Part shown: positions 8,908 to 18,164 of the stretch, piece after piece
How the letters are laid out: each line of letters begins with the position of its first letter
Numbering within the stretch: position 1 is the stretch's first letter
NCBI GenBank assembly: GCA_963791905.1
Contig: CAWBTX010000004.1
Location: 434,001-498,000, forward strand
Direction of reading: 5' to 3'
Length of the DNA: 64,000 nucleotides
Source of the DNA: Gaiellasilicea sp963791905
GTDB lineage: Bacteria > Actinomycetota > Thermoleophilia > Gaiellales > Gaiellaceae
Notes under the pieces: generated by a model
The model's input: only the letters and a program-made list of their open reading frames with translations
Told to the model about the DNA's origin: nothing
Databases searched by the model: none
Program-made: the position numbers and the translations under genes

Positions 8908-9806
8908 TTGCGGGTCACGGTCTGCGACGTCGGGCCGCGCGACGGGCTCCAGAACGAGCCCGAGCGGCTCGAGCCCGGCGTCCGCGCGGAGCTCGTGCGG
9001 CGGCTGGCCGCGGCGGGCCTGCCGCGCATCGAGGCCGTGAGCTTCGTGCACCCGGAGCGCGTGCCGCAGATGGCGGGCGCCGAGGAGGTCGTGTCGGCGG
9101 TCGGGCGAGGTCGACGCGGAGCTGTCCGGCCTCGTCCTCAACCCGCGCGGCTACGAGCGGCTCGCCGCGACCGCGCTCGACCGCGTCAACGTCACGCTCG
9201 CCGCCACCGAGACCTTCAATCAGCGGAACGGCAACGCGTCGCTCGCCGAGGCGACGACGCGGGTCGAGGAGATCCTGCGCGCGTCCGACCGGCCGGCGAC
9301 GGCGACGATCAGCTGCTCGTTCGGCTGCCCCTTCGAGGGCGAGGTGGACGGCGGCGTCGTGCTCGACCTCGCCGAGCGGCTCGCGGCGGCGGGAGCGGGG
9401 GAGGTCGTGCTGGCGGACACGATCGGCGTCGGGACGCCGGGGCGCGTCCGCGCGCTCGTCGAGAGCTTGTGTTCCAGGAACACAAAGTCGATCGACGGCG
9501 GGTCGGTCGTCGGCGGCCACTTCCACGACACGCGGAACACCGGCGTCGCGAACGCCTGGGCCGCGCTCGAGGCCGGCGCGACGGTGCTCGACGCCTCCGT
9601 CGGCGGGCTCGGCGGCTGCCCCTTCGCGCCGAACTCCACCGGGAACGTGGCGACGGAGGACGTGCTCTATCTGCTCGAGCGCGAGGGCGTCGAGACCGGC
9701 GTCGACCTCGACGGCGTGATCGCGACGGCGCACTGGCTCGAGGGAGTGCTCGGCCGCGGGCTGCCGGGCCGTGTCTCGCGCGCGGGCGGCTTCCCCGTCG
9801 CTGTAG
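8908..9806 (+). CDS. Hydroxymethylglutaryl-CoA lyase
   Basis: Cleaves HMG-CoA to acetoacetate and acetyl-CoA at the end of leucine catabolism. It is a TIM-barrel HMGL-like protein of about 299 residues. It starts MRVTVCDVGPRDGLQNE (catalytic Arg and metal Asp), then has SFVHPERVPQMA, TISCSFGCPFEG, GHFHDTRNTG (metal-binding His pair) and GGLGGCPFAPNSTGN (catalytic Cys loop). TTG at 8908 sits two bases after the previous stop. An extra G near 9102 shifts frame, and the CCCC run near 9794 probably carries an extra C, which would restore the end FPSL and TAG at 9804. An unusual palindrome lies inside the gene. Confidence 0.87.
9467..9485. repeat. Perfect 19-bp palindrome inside the HMG-CoA lyase gene
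   Basis: TTGTGTTCCAGGAACACAA has two perfect 9-base arms around a single A. It is AT-rich for this locus and encodes part of LCSRNTKS, in a loop just before the metal-binding GHFHDT motif, where HMG-CoA lyases are variable in length. It looks like a mobile or dispersed palindrome tolerated in a loop. A second copy was not found in the window. Confidence 0.5.
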
Positions 9807-9826
9807 CGCAGCCTTACGATGGCGCG

Positions 9827-10665
9827 ATGGGCGCCGCGGACGAAGAGGAGCTGCCGGCGTGGAGCCTTCCCGCAAACGCGCTCGACGCGATCCGGATCCC
9901 GCCGAACTGGCCGGAGCACGTCGATCGCGACTGGGCCTGGGGCGGCGCGACCGGTGCGGGCATCCGCGTCGCGATCGTCGACAGCGGGGTCGAGCGCGGG
10001 CATCCGCTCGTCGGCGACGTCCAACAGGCGGTCGCCGTCTCGGGGAGCTCCGGGGCGGACCCCGTGATCGAGCGCGGACGAGGACGGAGACACGGTCGGC
10101 CACGGCACCGCGTGCGCCGGCATCGTCCGCTCGCTCGCGCCCGAGTGCGCGCTCGTCAGCGTCCGCGTGCTCGGCGGCGGCTGGACCGGGCAGCGGCCGG
10201 CTGCTCGTCGCCGGTCTGCGCTGGGCGATCGAGCAGGGGATCGAGGTCGTCAACATGAGCCTCTCGACGACGAAACGTGAGCTCGCGGCCGTTCTCCACG
10301 AGCTCGCCGACGACGGCGTACTTCAACCGCACGCTGCTCGTCGCGGCCGCGCACAACATGCCCGTCGAGAGCTACCCGTGGCGCTTCTCGTCGGTCCTGT
10401 CGGTCGGCAGCCACGAGCTCGAAGACCCGGAGGCCTACTTCTACAACCCGACGCCGCCGGTCGAGTTCTTCGCCCGCGGGGTCGAGGTCGAGGTGCCGTG
10501 GCTCGGCGGCTCGACCGTCCGTTCGACCGGCAACAGCTTCGCGACGCCGCACATCGACCGGCATCTGCGCGCTCATCCGCTCGAAGCACCCGGAGCTGAC
10601 CGCCGTTCCAGGTGAAGAGCGTGCTGTACTTGACCGCCAACAACGTCGGAGGCAACCATGGCTGA
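9827..10665 (+). CDS. S8 family (subtilisin-like) serine peptidase, frameshifted
   Basis: Serine protease of about 275 residues without an obvious signal peptide. The catalytic triad is visible: Asp in VAIVDSGVERGHP, His in GHGTACAGIVR and Ser in GNSFATPHI. Between them are VVNMSLS and the oxyanion-region segment LLVAAAHNM. It starts at ATG 9827, 20 bases after the lyase stop. Small indels near 10075, 10185, 10310, 10558 and 10605 break the frame, but the protein reads straight across them. It ends at TGA 10663, overlapping the start of the GAF gene by eight bases. Absence of a leader suggests cytoplasmic action or a modification role. Confidence 0.82.
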
Positions 10666-11300
10666 GACCGAGCTCCGCGACGCGTCGCCGCCGGTGTCCT
10701 CGCCGCCGAGACGGGGCAACGCGAGCTGCTGCAGTCGATCGTCGAGGTCGCGCGCGCGATCTTCGGCGCGCAGTGCGTCCTCGATCTTCCTGCTCGACGA
10801 GGAGGCCGACGAGCTCGTCTTCGAGGCCGTCGTCGGGCGAGGGCGCCGACACGCTGATCGGGCAGCGGATCCCGTCGGACACGGGCATCGCCGGCTGGGT
10901 CGCTCGTCTCGGGCGAGCCGCTCGTCCTCGACGGACGTCTCCAAGGATCCGCGCTTCGCGCGCGATGTCGCCGAGGCGACCGGCTACGTGCCGAGACTCG
11001 CTGATGGCGGTGCCGCTGCTGCACGGCGAGCGCGTGCTCGGCGTCCTCCAGGTGCTCGACCGGCCGCAGGACAAGCGCTTCTCGCTCTCCGAGATGGACC
11101 TGCTCGGCCTCTTCGCGCACCAGGCCGCGATCGCGCTCGACCTGCTCGGCCGCGCCCGCCGGGCCCGCGCGATCGTCGAGGGCGACTCGCGCTCGCCGTG
11201 CTGTCGCGGCTCGCCGCCACGCTCGACGCGCTGCCGCCCGAGCGTCGCGAGGCGGGGCCTGGCGCTGCTCGCGGCGCTCGAGCGCGTCCTCGGCCCGTAA
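10658..11300 (+). CDS. GAF domain protein, frameshifted
   Basis: About 213 residues with one GAF sensory domain over roughly residues 20-175. Recognisable pieces are VARAIFGAQC, SIFLLDEEADELVFEAVVGEGAD, IPSDTGIAGWV, DVSKDPRFARDVAEATGY, SLMAVPLLHGERVLGVLQVLD and LLGLFAHQAAIAL. A helical tail follows without an output domain. The ATG overlaps the protease stop, so the two are translationally coupled; a sensor and protease acting together is a reasonable inference. Indels lie near 10716, 10768, 10843, 10908, 10935, 10995, 11190 and 11250. Confidence 0.78.
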
Positions 11301-11348
11301 ACGCGAGCGAGGCGGCTCGTCGCCGCCTCGCTCCACCTGCTGACCTTC

Positions 11349-11570
11349 CTACATCGCTTCTGCTTGCCGTGCAGCTCGACGTCGTCGTCGGGCTCCGACA
11401 TCGCCGCTGCTCGTCGGCCGCCATCGTGCCTTGCTGCGATGGAGCTCGACGTCGTCGTCGCTCTCGGTCTCGTCGCTCGGCTCGTCGGACGCCATCACGA
11501 CGCTGTCTTCTCGTGCAGCCTCGACGTCCTCGTCCTCGGTCTCCGTGCTGATGCTGTCCTGCTCCGACAC
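11349..11570 (-). CDS. Small acidic repeat peptide (DDDVELH repeats)
   Basis: A peptide of roughly 75 residues. GTG at 11570 is chosen because GGAG sits six bases upstream; an ATG at 11576 abuts that site with no spacing. The product is very acidic (SEQDSISTETEDEDVEA) and carries a repeated unit ending DDDVELH. One copy lies in the starting frame near 11445 and one near 11380 in a neighbouring frame, and the DNA of the two copies is nearly identical. Restoring two small indels gives units that each end in something like KAM, the last at the stop. I do not recognise the family. The repeats and small size resemble a peptide precursor. A divergent MFS transporter starts about 110 bases away. Confidence 0.5.
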   Translation of the reverse strand: MSEQDSISTETEDEDVEAAREDSVVMASDEPSDETESDDDVELHRSKARWRPTSSGDVGARRRRRAARQAEAM

Positions 11571-11682
11571 GGACATCTCCTTTCGGCTGGTTGATCCTGC
11601 AGGTCGTCCACCAGACGGCGCCAGAGCGCGCTTTTCTTCCCACCATCTTCCCACCGCGTAACGGAATTGCAATGCTCGCGCC

Positions 11683-13346
11683 GTGAGCGCACGACTTCCG
11701 AGCATCGTGCGCGAATCCGCGTCCGCGTTCTCGGCCGTCTTCTCCAACCGCTCGCTCCGCCGGCTCCAGCTCGCGAACGCCAGCTCGATCATCGGCGGCT
11801 GGGCGTACGTCGTCGCGCTCGCCGTCTTCGCGTACCGCGTCGACGGCGCCTACGCCGTCGGGCTGCTCGCGGCCGCGCGGTGGGTCTCCGGCGGGATCGC
11901 GGCGCCGCTCGCCGGCGTGATCGGCGACCGCTTCCCGCGCGTCCGCGTGATGATCGCCTCCGATCTCGTGCGGGCGCTGACGCTCGCCGCGATGGCGCTC
12001 GCCGTCTTCGCCGATGCGCCCGTCAGCCGCTGTCTACGGCCTCGCCTCGTCGCGACGCTGTCGGCGACGCCGTTCGGGCCGGCGCAGGCCGCGCTCCTGC
12101 CGCAGCTCGCGCGCTCGCCCGCCGAGCTCACCGCCGCGAACGCGAGCACGAGCGCGGTCGACAACGTCGGCTCGTTCCTCGGGCCGGCCCTGGGCGGCCT
12201 GCTCGTCGCACGTCGGCCGACGTCGAGGTCGTCTTCATCGTCTCGGCCGCTGCTCTATGCCTCGTCGGCGCTCGTCGTGGCAGCGATCCGCCACCGCGAG
12301 CAGGTCGACCGCGGCACCGAGGAGGACGAGGGTGGCGGGCTCCGGGAGGCCGCTCGCCGGCTTCAGCACGCTCGCTCGCTGAGCCGCGGCTGCGTCTCGT
12401 CGTCGGGCTCGTCGCCGCCCAGACGATCGTCGACGGCGCGCTCGACGTGCTGATCGTCCTCCTCGCGCTCGAGCTGCTCGACGTCGGCGCCGCCGGGCTC
12501 GGCTTCCTCAACTCCGCCGGCGGCGTCGGCGGCATCGCAGCCGCGTTCGTCGTCGCGGGGGTCGCGGCCCGCGGCCGTCTGGCGAGCAGCCTCGGCGTCG
12601 GCATCGTCCTCTGGGGCCTGCCGCTCGTCCTGATCGGCATCTGGCCCGAGTACGCCCTCGCCCTGGCCGCACTCGCGCTGGTCGGCGCGGGCGGGACGAC
12701 GGTCGGCGATCGCGGGCGACACGCTGCTCCAGCGCGCAGCACCGCCCGAGCTGCTGGCGCGGGTCTTCGGCGCCGTCGACGGCCTCCTGCTCGTCGCGCT
12801 CGCGTTGGGCTCCGTCAGCGTCCCGTTCCTCGCCGAGGCGATCGGCGTCCGCGGCGCGCTGGTCGTCGTCGGTGCGTTCCTGCCGGTGCTCGCCCTGCTC
12901 ACGTGGCGGCGTCTCGCGCGATCGACGCCGAGGCCGCCGTTCCGGCGCGGGCGCTCGAGCTCCTGCTCGGCTCGCCGATCTTCGCGCCGCTGCCGCCGCC
13001 CGCGCTCGAGGCGCTCGCCGTGCGGCTCGAGCCGCGCCGCCTCTCCGCCGGCGAGACCGTCTTTGCCCAGGGCGATCCGGGCGACGACTACTACCTCATC
13101 GACGAGGGCGAGGTCCGCGTCGAGGTGGACGGCGAGCCGGTGGCCGAGCTCGGACCGGGCGAGGGGTTCGGTGAGATCGCCCTGCTCCGGCCGGTGCCGA
13201 GAACCGCCACCGTGACTGCGCTCACCGACCTGAAGCTCTACGCGCTCGAGCGCGAGCACTTCCTCGGCGCCGTCACCGGCCACGCCGAGAGCCGCGCCGC
13301 AGCCGAGACGCTCGTCGTCGGCCGGCTCAGCCCGGCCGCGCTCTAG
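11683..13346 (+). CDS. MFS transporter with C-terminal cyclic-nucleotide-binding domain
   Basis: About 555 residues. The N-terminal 400 form a major facilitator permease: LANASSIIGGWAYVVALAVFAY, then GVIGDRFPRVRVMIASDLVRA (loop 2-3 signature), then PFGPAQAALLPQLARSPAELTAANA. The last 140 are a CAP-type cNMP domain (LEPRRLSAGETVFAQGDPGDDYY, DEGEVRVEVDG, GEGFGEIALLRPVPRTATV). Substrate export or uptake may thus be gated by cyclic nucleotide; this is inferred from domain order. GTG at 11683. Frame breaks near 12030, 12215, 12355, 12712 and 12920 look like one-base insertions. The 3' end overlaps the convergent dsbB gene by 20 bases. Confidence 0.85.
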
Positions 13347-13880
13347 GCGTGCCGAAGGCGGCGAGCCCGAGCAGGAACCCGATGAGCACGAACGCCGTCG
13401 CGGCCAGCGTCGGGATCGTCACGTAGCCGAACTCCTCGATCCACTTCAGGCCGCACCCACCCGGCGCCGAGACCCGGCAGGAGGTCGCCTCCTCGACCAC
13501 GCCCCGCTCGACGAGGATGTGCCAGATCGAGACGCCGAGGCCGACGATCGGCAGTGGCAGGAAGTAGCCGGCGGCCCGCCGATCGGCGAAGAACGCGGGC
13601 AGCGCGAGCAGCACGAGCGGATACATCGCGATCCGCTGGAACCAGCACAGCTCGCACGGGACAAAGTGCGCAACCTCAGACAGGAACAGGCTGCCCGTTG
13701 TGGCGATCAGAGCGATGACGAAGGCAAGCCAGAGCCCGACTCGCGAAGCGTCCCGACTGTGGCGCTCCACGGCGCGGTGACTCCGAGGAGGCGCAGCAGG
13801 CCGATGACGACGATCGCGACGATGAGCAGCTGGCCGATCACCCCGAGCACAGCCAGGGTGCTGATGCCGGCGTCGGTCAA
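13327..13880 (-). CDS. dsbB: DsbB-type disulfide bond formation membrane protein
   Basis: Quinone-linked oxidant that reoxidises DsbA. The core has four membrane helices, the first cysteine pair in VPCELCWFQRI and a second pair in CRVSAPGGC, as in the BdbC/DsbB family. The core alone could start at GTG 13770. Just upstream, in another frame, lies a further hydrophobic segment (ISTLAVLGVIGQLLIVAIVV) ending GVTAPW. I read this as the true N-terminus from TTG 13880, separated by an indel near 13770. The DsbA-type remnant is four bases upstream, so they form a thiol-oxidation pair. Confidence 0.85.
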
Positions 13881-13884
13881 CTCG

Positions 13885-14148
13885 TCAGCTCGACGCCTGG
13901 GCAACCGCCTGCTCGAGGCCGGCTAGGTCGTCCGGCGAGCTGAGCTGAACGCGTTGCAGCTCCCCGCCGGTCGGCCCGACGAGGATCGTCGGTGTCGAAT
14001 CGACGCCTCGCCCCTCGGCCTCGTGCGCATGGGTGGCGATGAGTCCCGACACCGCGTCGGAGTCCATGTCCTCGACGAGCCGGTCGGCGTCGAGGCCGGG
14101 AATCGAGCGCGCGGCGGCCTCCGCCGATCGACCCGCATCCCCGAGTCA
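13885..14148 (-). pseudogene. C-terminal remnant of a DsbA-like thioredoxin
   Basis: About 85 residues that match only the last third of a DsbA/Thioredoxin_4 protein: a helical stretch EAAARSIPGLDADRLVEDM, then GVDSTPTILVGPTGGELQRV with the cis-Pro strand. No CxxC active site or N-terminal half is present. Upstream, the frame meets TGA at 14146, and the bases between there and the DedA gene (14149-14360) show no thioredoxin-like reading in any frame and no other recognisable gene. Either a deletion removed the 5' half or the assembly collapsed here. The pairing with dsbB downstream supports a once-functional dsbA. Confidence 0.6.
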
Positions 14149-14360
14149 TGCTGCGTCTGGCGCGCCGGAGGCGCGACCGGCTGCTCGCGACGCGCGCGCT
14201 TCGTTGCACTTCCGCTCGGCACAGCGTCAGGGTAGCTCCGCGCCGTCACGCCAAAAACGGGTCTCGCCCGCCGAAAGAGTGCGGACTTCTACGGATGCCG
14301 AGCCTCAGCCTCGGTGCCTCGTGGCCTGCCACCCGGGACGCACATCGAAACGAGCCAAGC

Positions 14361-14992
14361 GTGCCGTCTCTGCGACCATGGGCGGCCGTGTTCGACTCGT
14401 TCGTCAACGCCGTCGGCGACTCCTCCTGGACCTACGTGGTCGTGTTCGTGGTTGCCGCGCTCGACGCGTTCTTCCCGGTCGTTCCGAGCGAGGCGACCGC
14501 GATCGCGGCCGGTGTCGTGGCCGGCGCGGGCGAGCTCAACCCGTTCGTGCTGATCCTGGCCGCGGCGCGGCGGCGCGATTCTCGGCGACAACATCTCGTT
14601 CGCGCTCGGCCACTTCCTCGGCGAGCGCAACGATCAACCGCTTCTTCAAGGGCGAGAAGTCGCAGAAACGTCTCGCCTGGGCGCAGCGCATCCTCGACGA
14701 GCGCGGCGGCTACCTGATCGTCGTCGCGCGCTTCATCCCCGGCGGCCGTACGATCACGACCTTCACCGCCGGGTTCGTCGAGACGTTCCCCTGGCGGCGC
14801 TTCCTGTTCTACGACGTGATCGCGGGCCTGATCTGGGGGACCTACACGGTGGCCCTGGGCTACTTCGGCGGCAAGACGTTCGAGGAGGAGCCGTGGAAGG
14901 GGCTCCTCCTCGCGTTCGGTATCGCCGTCGCCGTTACTGGGGCGGTGGAGCTGTATCGCCACCTGCGGGCTCGGCGCGCCGCCCACCCATGA
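14361..14992 (+). CDS. DedA family membrane protein
   Basis: DedA/SNARE-associated (VTT) membrane protein, a family linked to lipid flipping and envelope homeostasis. About 210 residues. Seen: FFPVVPSEATAIAAGV (the E of the first re-entrant loop), GDNISFALGHFLGERT, then RFIPGGRTITTFTAG (second re-entrant loop with the conserved Arg and Pro-Gly-Gly-Arg). Helices close the C-terminus. GTG 14361 or GTG 14388 can start it. Two one-base insertions, near 14570 and 14626, change frame. The 3' end overlaps the convergent DUF6220-like gene by 59 bases. Confidence 0.85.
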
Positions 14993-15374
14993 GCCCGAGG
15001 TCGCGCAGCGCGCGGTGCAGGATGACCGCGGCCGTGACGAGTACGAACAGCGCCAGCAGGCCGTGGAGGCCGTGCACCCAGCCGCTCGCGGGATCCTCGT
15101 CTGGCGGCGAGAGGAAGATCTGCACCGTTCCGAGGACGAACAGGAAGAACGTGAAGCCGATCCAGCGCCACTGGCGCGGCCAGGCGCCGAAGGCGGTCAG
15201 GAAGACGAGCAGCTCGGCGGGGTGGATGATCAGACCGCCGACGAACCCGTGCGCGTCGAGCGCGTCCTCGCCCGCGCCGGTGACGTAGGCCGTGATCAGG
15301 TACGCCTGCACGAAGACGCCGACGACGATGATCGCGTTCAGCACGAGGTTGATCCAGAGGAAGTTTCTTCTCAT
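14934..15374 (-). CDS. Four-helix membrane protein, DUF6220-like
   Basis: 146 residues, intact frame, starting MRRNFLWINLVLNAIIVVGV. It has four predicted membrane helices with a conserved-looking DALDAHGFVGGLIIH between the first two and WVHGLHGLLALFVLV before the last. The layout matches the DUF6220 family as I know it; no activity is established. The Pro-rich tail runs into the DedA gene on the other strand. It shares a 38-base divergent spacer with the SDR gene to its right. Confidence 0.7.
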   Translation of the reverse strand: MRRNFLWINLVLNAIIVVGVFVQAYLITAYVTGAGEDALDAHGFVGGLIIHPAELLVFLTAFGAWPRQWRWIGFTFFLFVLGTVQIFLSPPDEDPASGWVHGLHGLLALFVLVTAAVILHRALRDLGLMGGRRAEPAGGDTAPPPQ

Positions 15375-15412
15375 GGCGCGAGCCTAAGCTGCTGGCCGGA
15401 TAGCGTGCAAGC

Positions 15413-16150
15413 ATGCGCCTCCACGTCACCGGCGCGACGGGGTACCTCGGTTCCGCGATCGTCCGGCTGCGGCCGGATGCGTCGACGGAACGAGTGGAGA
15501 TCCGCGACGCGCGAGGCGGTCCGTGAGCTGCTCGAGCGTGTGCGGCCCGACGTCGTCGTCCACACCGCCTACCGCAGGACGGCCCCGACGCCTGGGAGAC
15601 CACCGTCGACGGGGCCGAGAACGTCGCGCGCGCGGCTGCGGCGATCCGCGCCCGGCTCGTGCATCTCTCCACCGACGTGGTCTTCGACGGGCGGAAGGGA
15701 GCGCCGTATGTCGAAGCCGATCCGCCTGCGCCGGTGACCGGATACGGCCGCGCGAAGGCCGAGGCGGAGCGACGGGTGACGGCGGCACATCCGGCCGCGT
15801 TGCTCGTCCGCACGTCGCTGCTGTACGGCGGCCCGCATCCGTCGAAGCACGAGCTGGCGGCGCAGAACGGTGCACACGCGTTCTACACGAACGAGATTCG
15901 CTGTCCGATCCAGGTGGACGACCTGGCCGAGGCGTTGCTCGAGCTCGCCGCGAGCGACGCGGCCGGCCTTCTCCACGTCGCCGGCGCCGACGCCGTGTCG
16001 CGCGCCGAGTTCGCCGAGCTCGTGACCGGAAACGGGGTCGCGACCGCCGAGGCGCCCCCAGAGCGGCCCCTCGACTGCTCGCTCGACTCGTCTCGCGCGC
16101 AGGCCCTCCTGCGGACGCGCCTTCGTGGAGTCCGGGACGTGCTGGCATGA
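15413..16150 (+). CDS. RmlD-like SDR (dTDP-4-dehydrorhamnose reductase family)
   Basis: Extended short-chain dehydrogenase of about 245 residues. The Rossmann GxxGxxG reads TGATGYLG at residues 6-13. RPDVVVHTAYR and LVHLSTDVVFDGRKGAPYVE are typical of RmlD, followed by the catalytic Tyr-Lys in YGRAKAEAE. Substrate is not certain: RmlD proper is about 290 residues and this one is short. ATG at 15413. Frame is lost near 15490 and 15578 and regained both times. The stop overlaps the next gene's ATG (ATGA). Confidence 0.8.
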
Positions 16151-18095
16151 ACCGCCTCGCGGGCGAGACGAGCCCGTATCTCCTCCAGCACGCGGACAAC
16201 CCGGTCGACTGGTACCCGTGGGGCGACGAGGCGCTGACGCGCGCCGGCGACGAGGACAAGCCGATCCTCCTCTCGGTCGGCTACGCCGCCTGCCACTGGT
16301 GTCACGTGATGGAGCACGAGTCGTTCGAGGACGCGGCCACGGCTGCCGTGATGAACGAGCACTTCGTGAACGTGAAGGTCGACCGCGAGGAGCGGCCCGA
16401 CCTCGACGCCGTCTACATGGAGGCCGTCGTCGCCATGACCGGTCAGGGCGGCTGGCCGATGACCGTCTTCCTGACTCCGGACGGCGAGCCGTTCTACGGC
16501 GGCACCTACTTCCCGCCCGAGCCGCGGCACGGGCTGCCGAGCTTCCGGCAGGTGCTGGAGGCGCTCGCGGATGCCTGGCGCGAGCGGCGCGCCGGACCTC
16601 ACGCGGTCGGCGGCGCAGCTCGTCGAGGCGGTGCGGCACTCGAGCACGCTCCAGCCCTCGACCGACCCGCTGACGGAGAACCTGCTCGCAGCGGCGGCGC
16701 GGGGGCTCCGGCACGGCTTCGACGCGGAGTGGGGCGGCTGGGGCCGCGCGCCGAAGTTCCCGCCCGCGCCGACGATCGAGTTCCTCCTGCGCCACTACCT
16801 CCACACGGGCGACGAGCGAGCTCTTGCAGATGGCGACGAAGACCCTCGACGGCATGGCCATCGGCGGCATGTACGACCTGGTCGGCGGCGGCTTCCACCG
16901 CTACTCCGTCGACGAGCGCTGGCTCGTGCCGCACTTCGAGAAGATGCTCTACGACAACGCCCTGCTCGTGCCCGCCTATCTCCACGGGTGGCTGGTCACA
17001 GGCCGGGAGCGCTACCGCGAGATCGTCGAGGAGACCGTCGAGTACATGCGCCGCGAGCTCTGGCTCGAGGGCGGCGGCTTCGCCTCCGCGCAGGACGCGG
17101 ACACGAACGGCGTCGAAGGGCCTGACCTTCACCTGGACCGAGGAGGAAGGCGTGCCCGCCGCGCTGCTCGAGCCGTTCGAGCACGGCCGCTCGGTGATCC
17201 GGGGCGAGCTCGACCCGGACCTGCGCCGCCGCCTCTTCGAGGAGCGCGAGCGCCGTCCGAAGCCGCTGCGCGACGACAAGGTGATCGCCTCGTGGAACGG
17301 CCTCGCGCTCGCGGCCCTCGCCGAGGCGGGACGGCGTCTCGAGCGCCGCGACTGGGTGGAACAGGCGCGGCTCGCTCGGCGAGTTCCTGCTGACGTCGCT
17401 CTCGGCGCCCGACGGACGGCTGCTCCGCAGCTACCGGGAGGGCCGTACGAGCGGCCCCGGATACCTCGACGACTACGCGAACGTCGCGCACGGGCTGCTC
17501 GAGCTGCACGTCGCGACCGGGGAGCTCCGCTGGCTCGAGGAGGCGAACCGGCTCGCACGGCTCGCGGTCGACCTCTTCGCCGACGAGGAGCGCGGCGGCT
17601 TCTTCCTCGCGGATCGCACCAGCGAGCAGCTCGTGGCGGCGACGAAGCCGCTCGACGACCATCCGCTTCCTTCGGGCAACTCGATGCTCGCGCACGTCCT
17701 CCTGCGGCTGGCGCCGGATCTACGGCGACGACGAGCTCGAGCGCCGCGCGGTCTCGGTCTTCCGCCTGCTGGCGCCCCGCGCTGGAGCGCGCGCCGTCTG
17801 CCTTCGGCTGGGCGCTGTGCGCGTTGCAGCCTCTGGTTCAGCCCACCGCGCGAGCTCGCGATCGTCGGCGACGTCGAGGCGCAGGTGGCGCGAGCGGCGC
17901 TCGCACCGTGGCAGCCCGAGACCGTCGTCGCGGTCGGACCGGGGGACGCAGTGCCGCTGCTGGCCGGGAAAAGCGCTGGTCGACGGCCGGACCGCGGTCT
18001 ACGTCTGCGAGCGTTTCGCCTGCCAGGCGCCCGTCACCGACGCGAATTCTTTACAACTCTCGACCACTAACTTCCAGGCGCGAACGTTGTCTTAA
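16147..18095 (+). CDS. YyaL/SSP411-type thioredoxin-domain protein (DUF255)
   Basis: Large cytosolic protein of about 645 residues. The N-terminal thioredoxin-like DUF255 domain has SPYLLQHADNPVDWYPWG, the redox CxxC in ACHWCHVMEHESFED, and GGWPMTVFLTPDG. An (alpha/alpha)6 barrel follows (YDLVGGGFHRYSVDERW, PHFEKMLYDNA, KVIASWNGLALAALAEA, PSGNSMLAHVL). The biochemical role of the family is unsettled. The ATG overlaps the SDR stop. Frame breaks near 16590, 16818, 17120, 17378, 17712, 17830 and 17970 are single-base insertions; the end at TAA 18093 is the best fit. Confidence 0.85.
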
Positions 18096-18164
18096 TTCCC
18101 GGGGAGAGAGTAGAGTCGGAGCCGGTCCAGCGGCCCGTATTCTTTGTCGAAGAAGGAGTCGTAC

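Noticed and set aside
14146..14148. TGA in frame upstream of the DsbA remnant as a third selenocysteine codon
   Set aside because: It is not next to any CxxC-like context; surrounding residues do not match a thioredoxin active site, and upstream frames are not thioredoxin-like.
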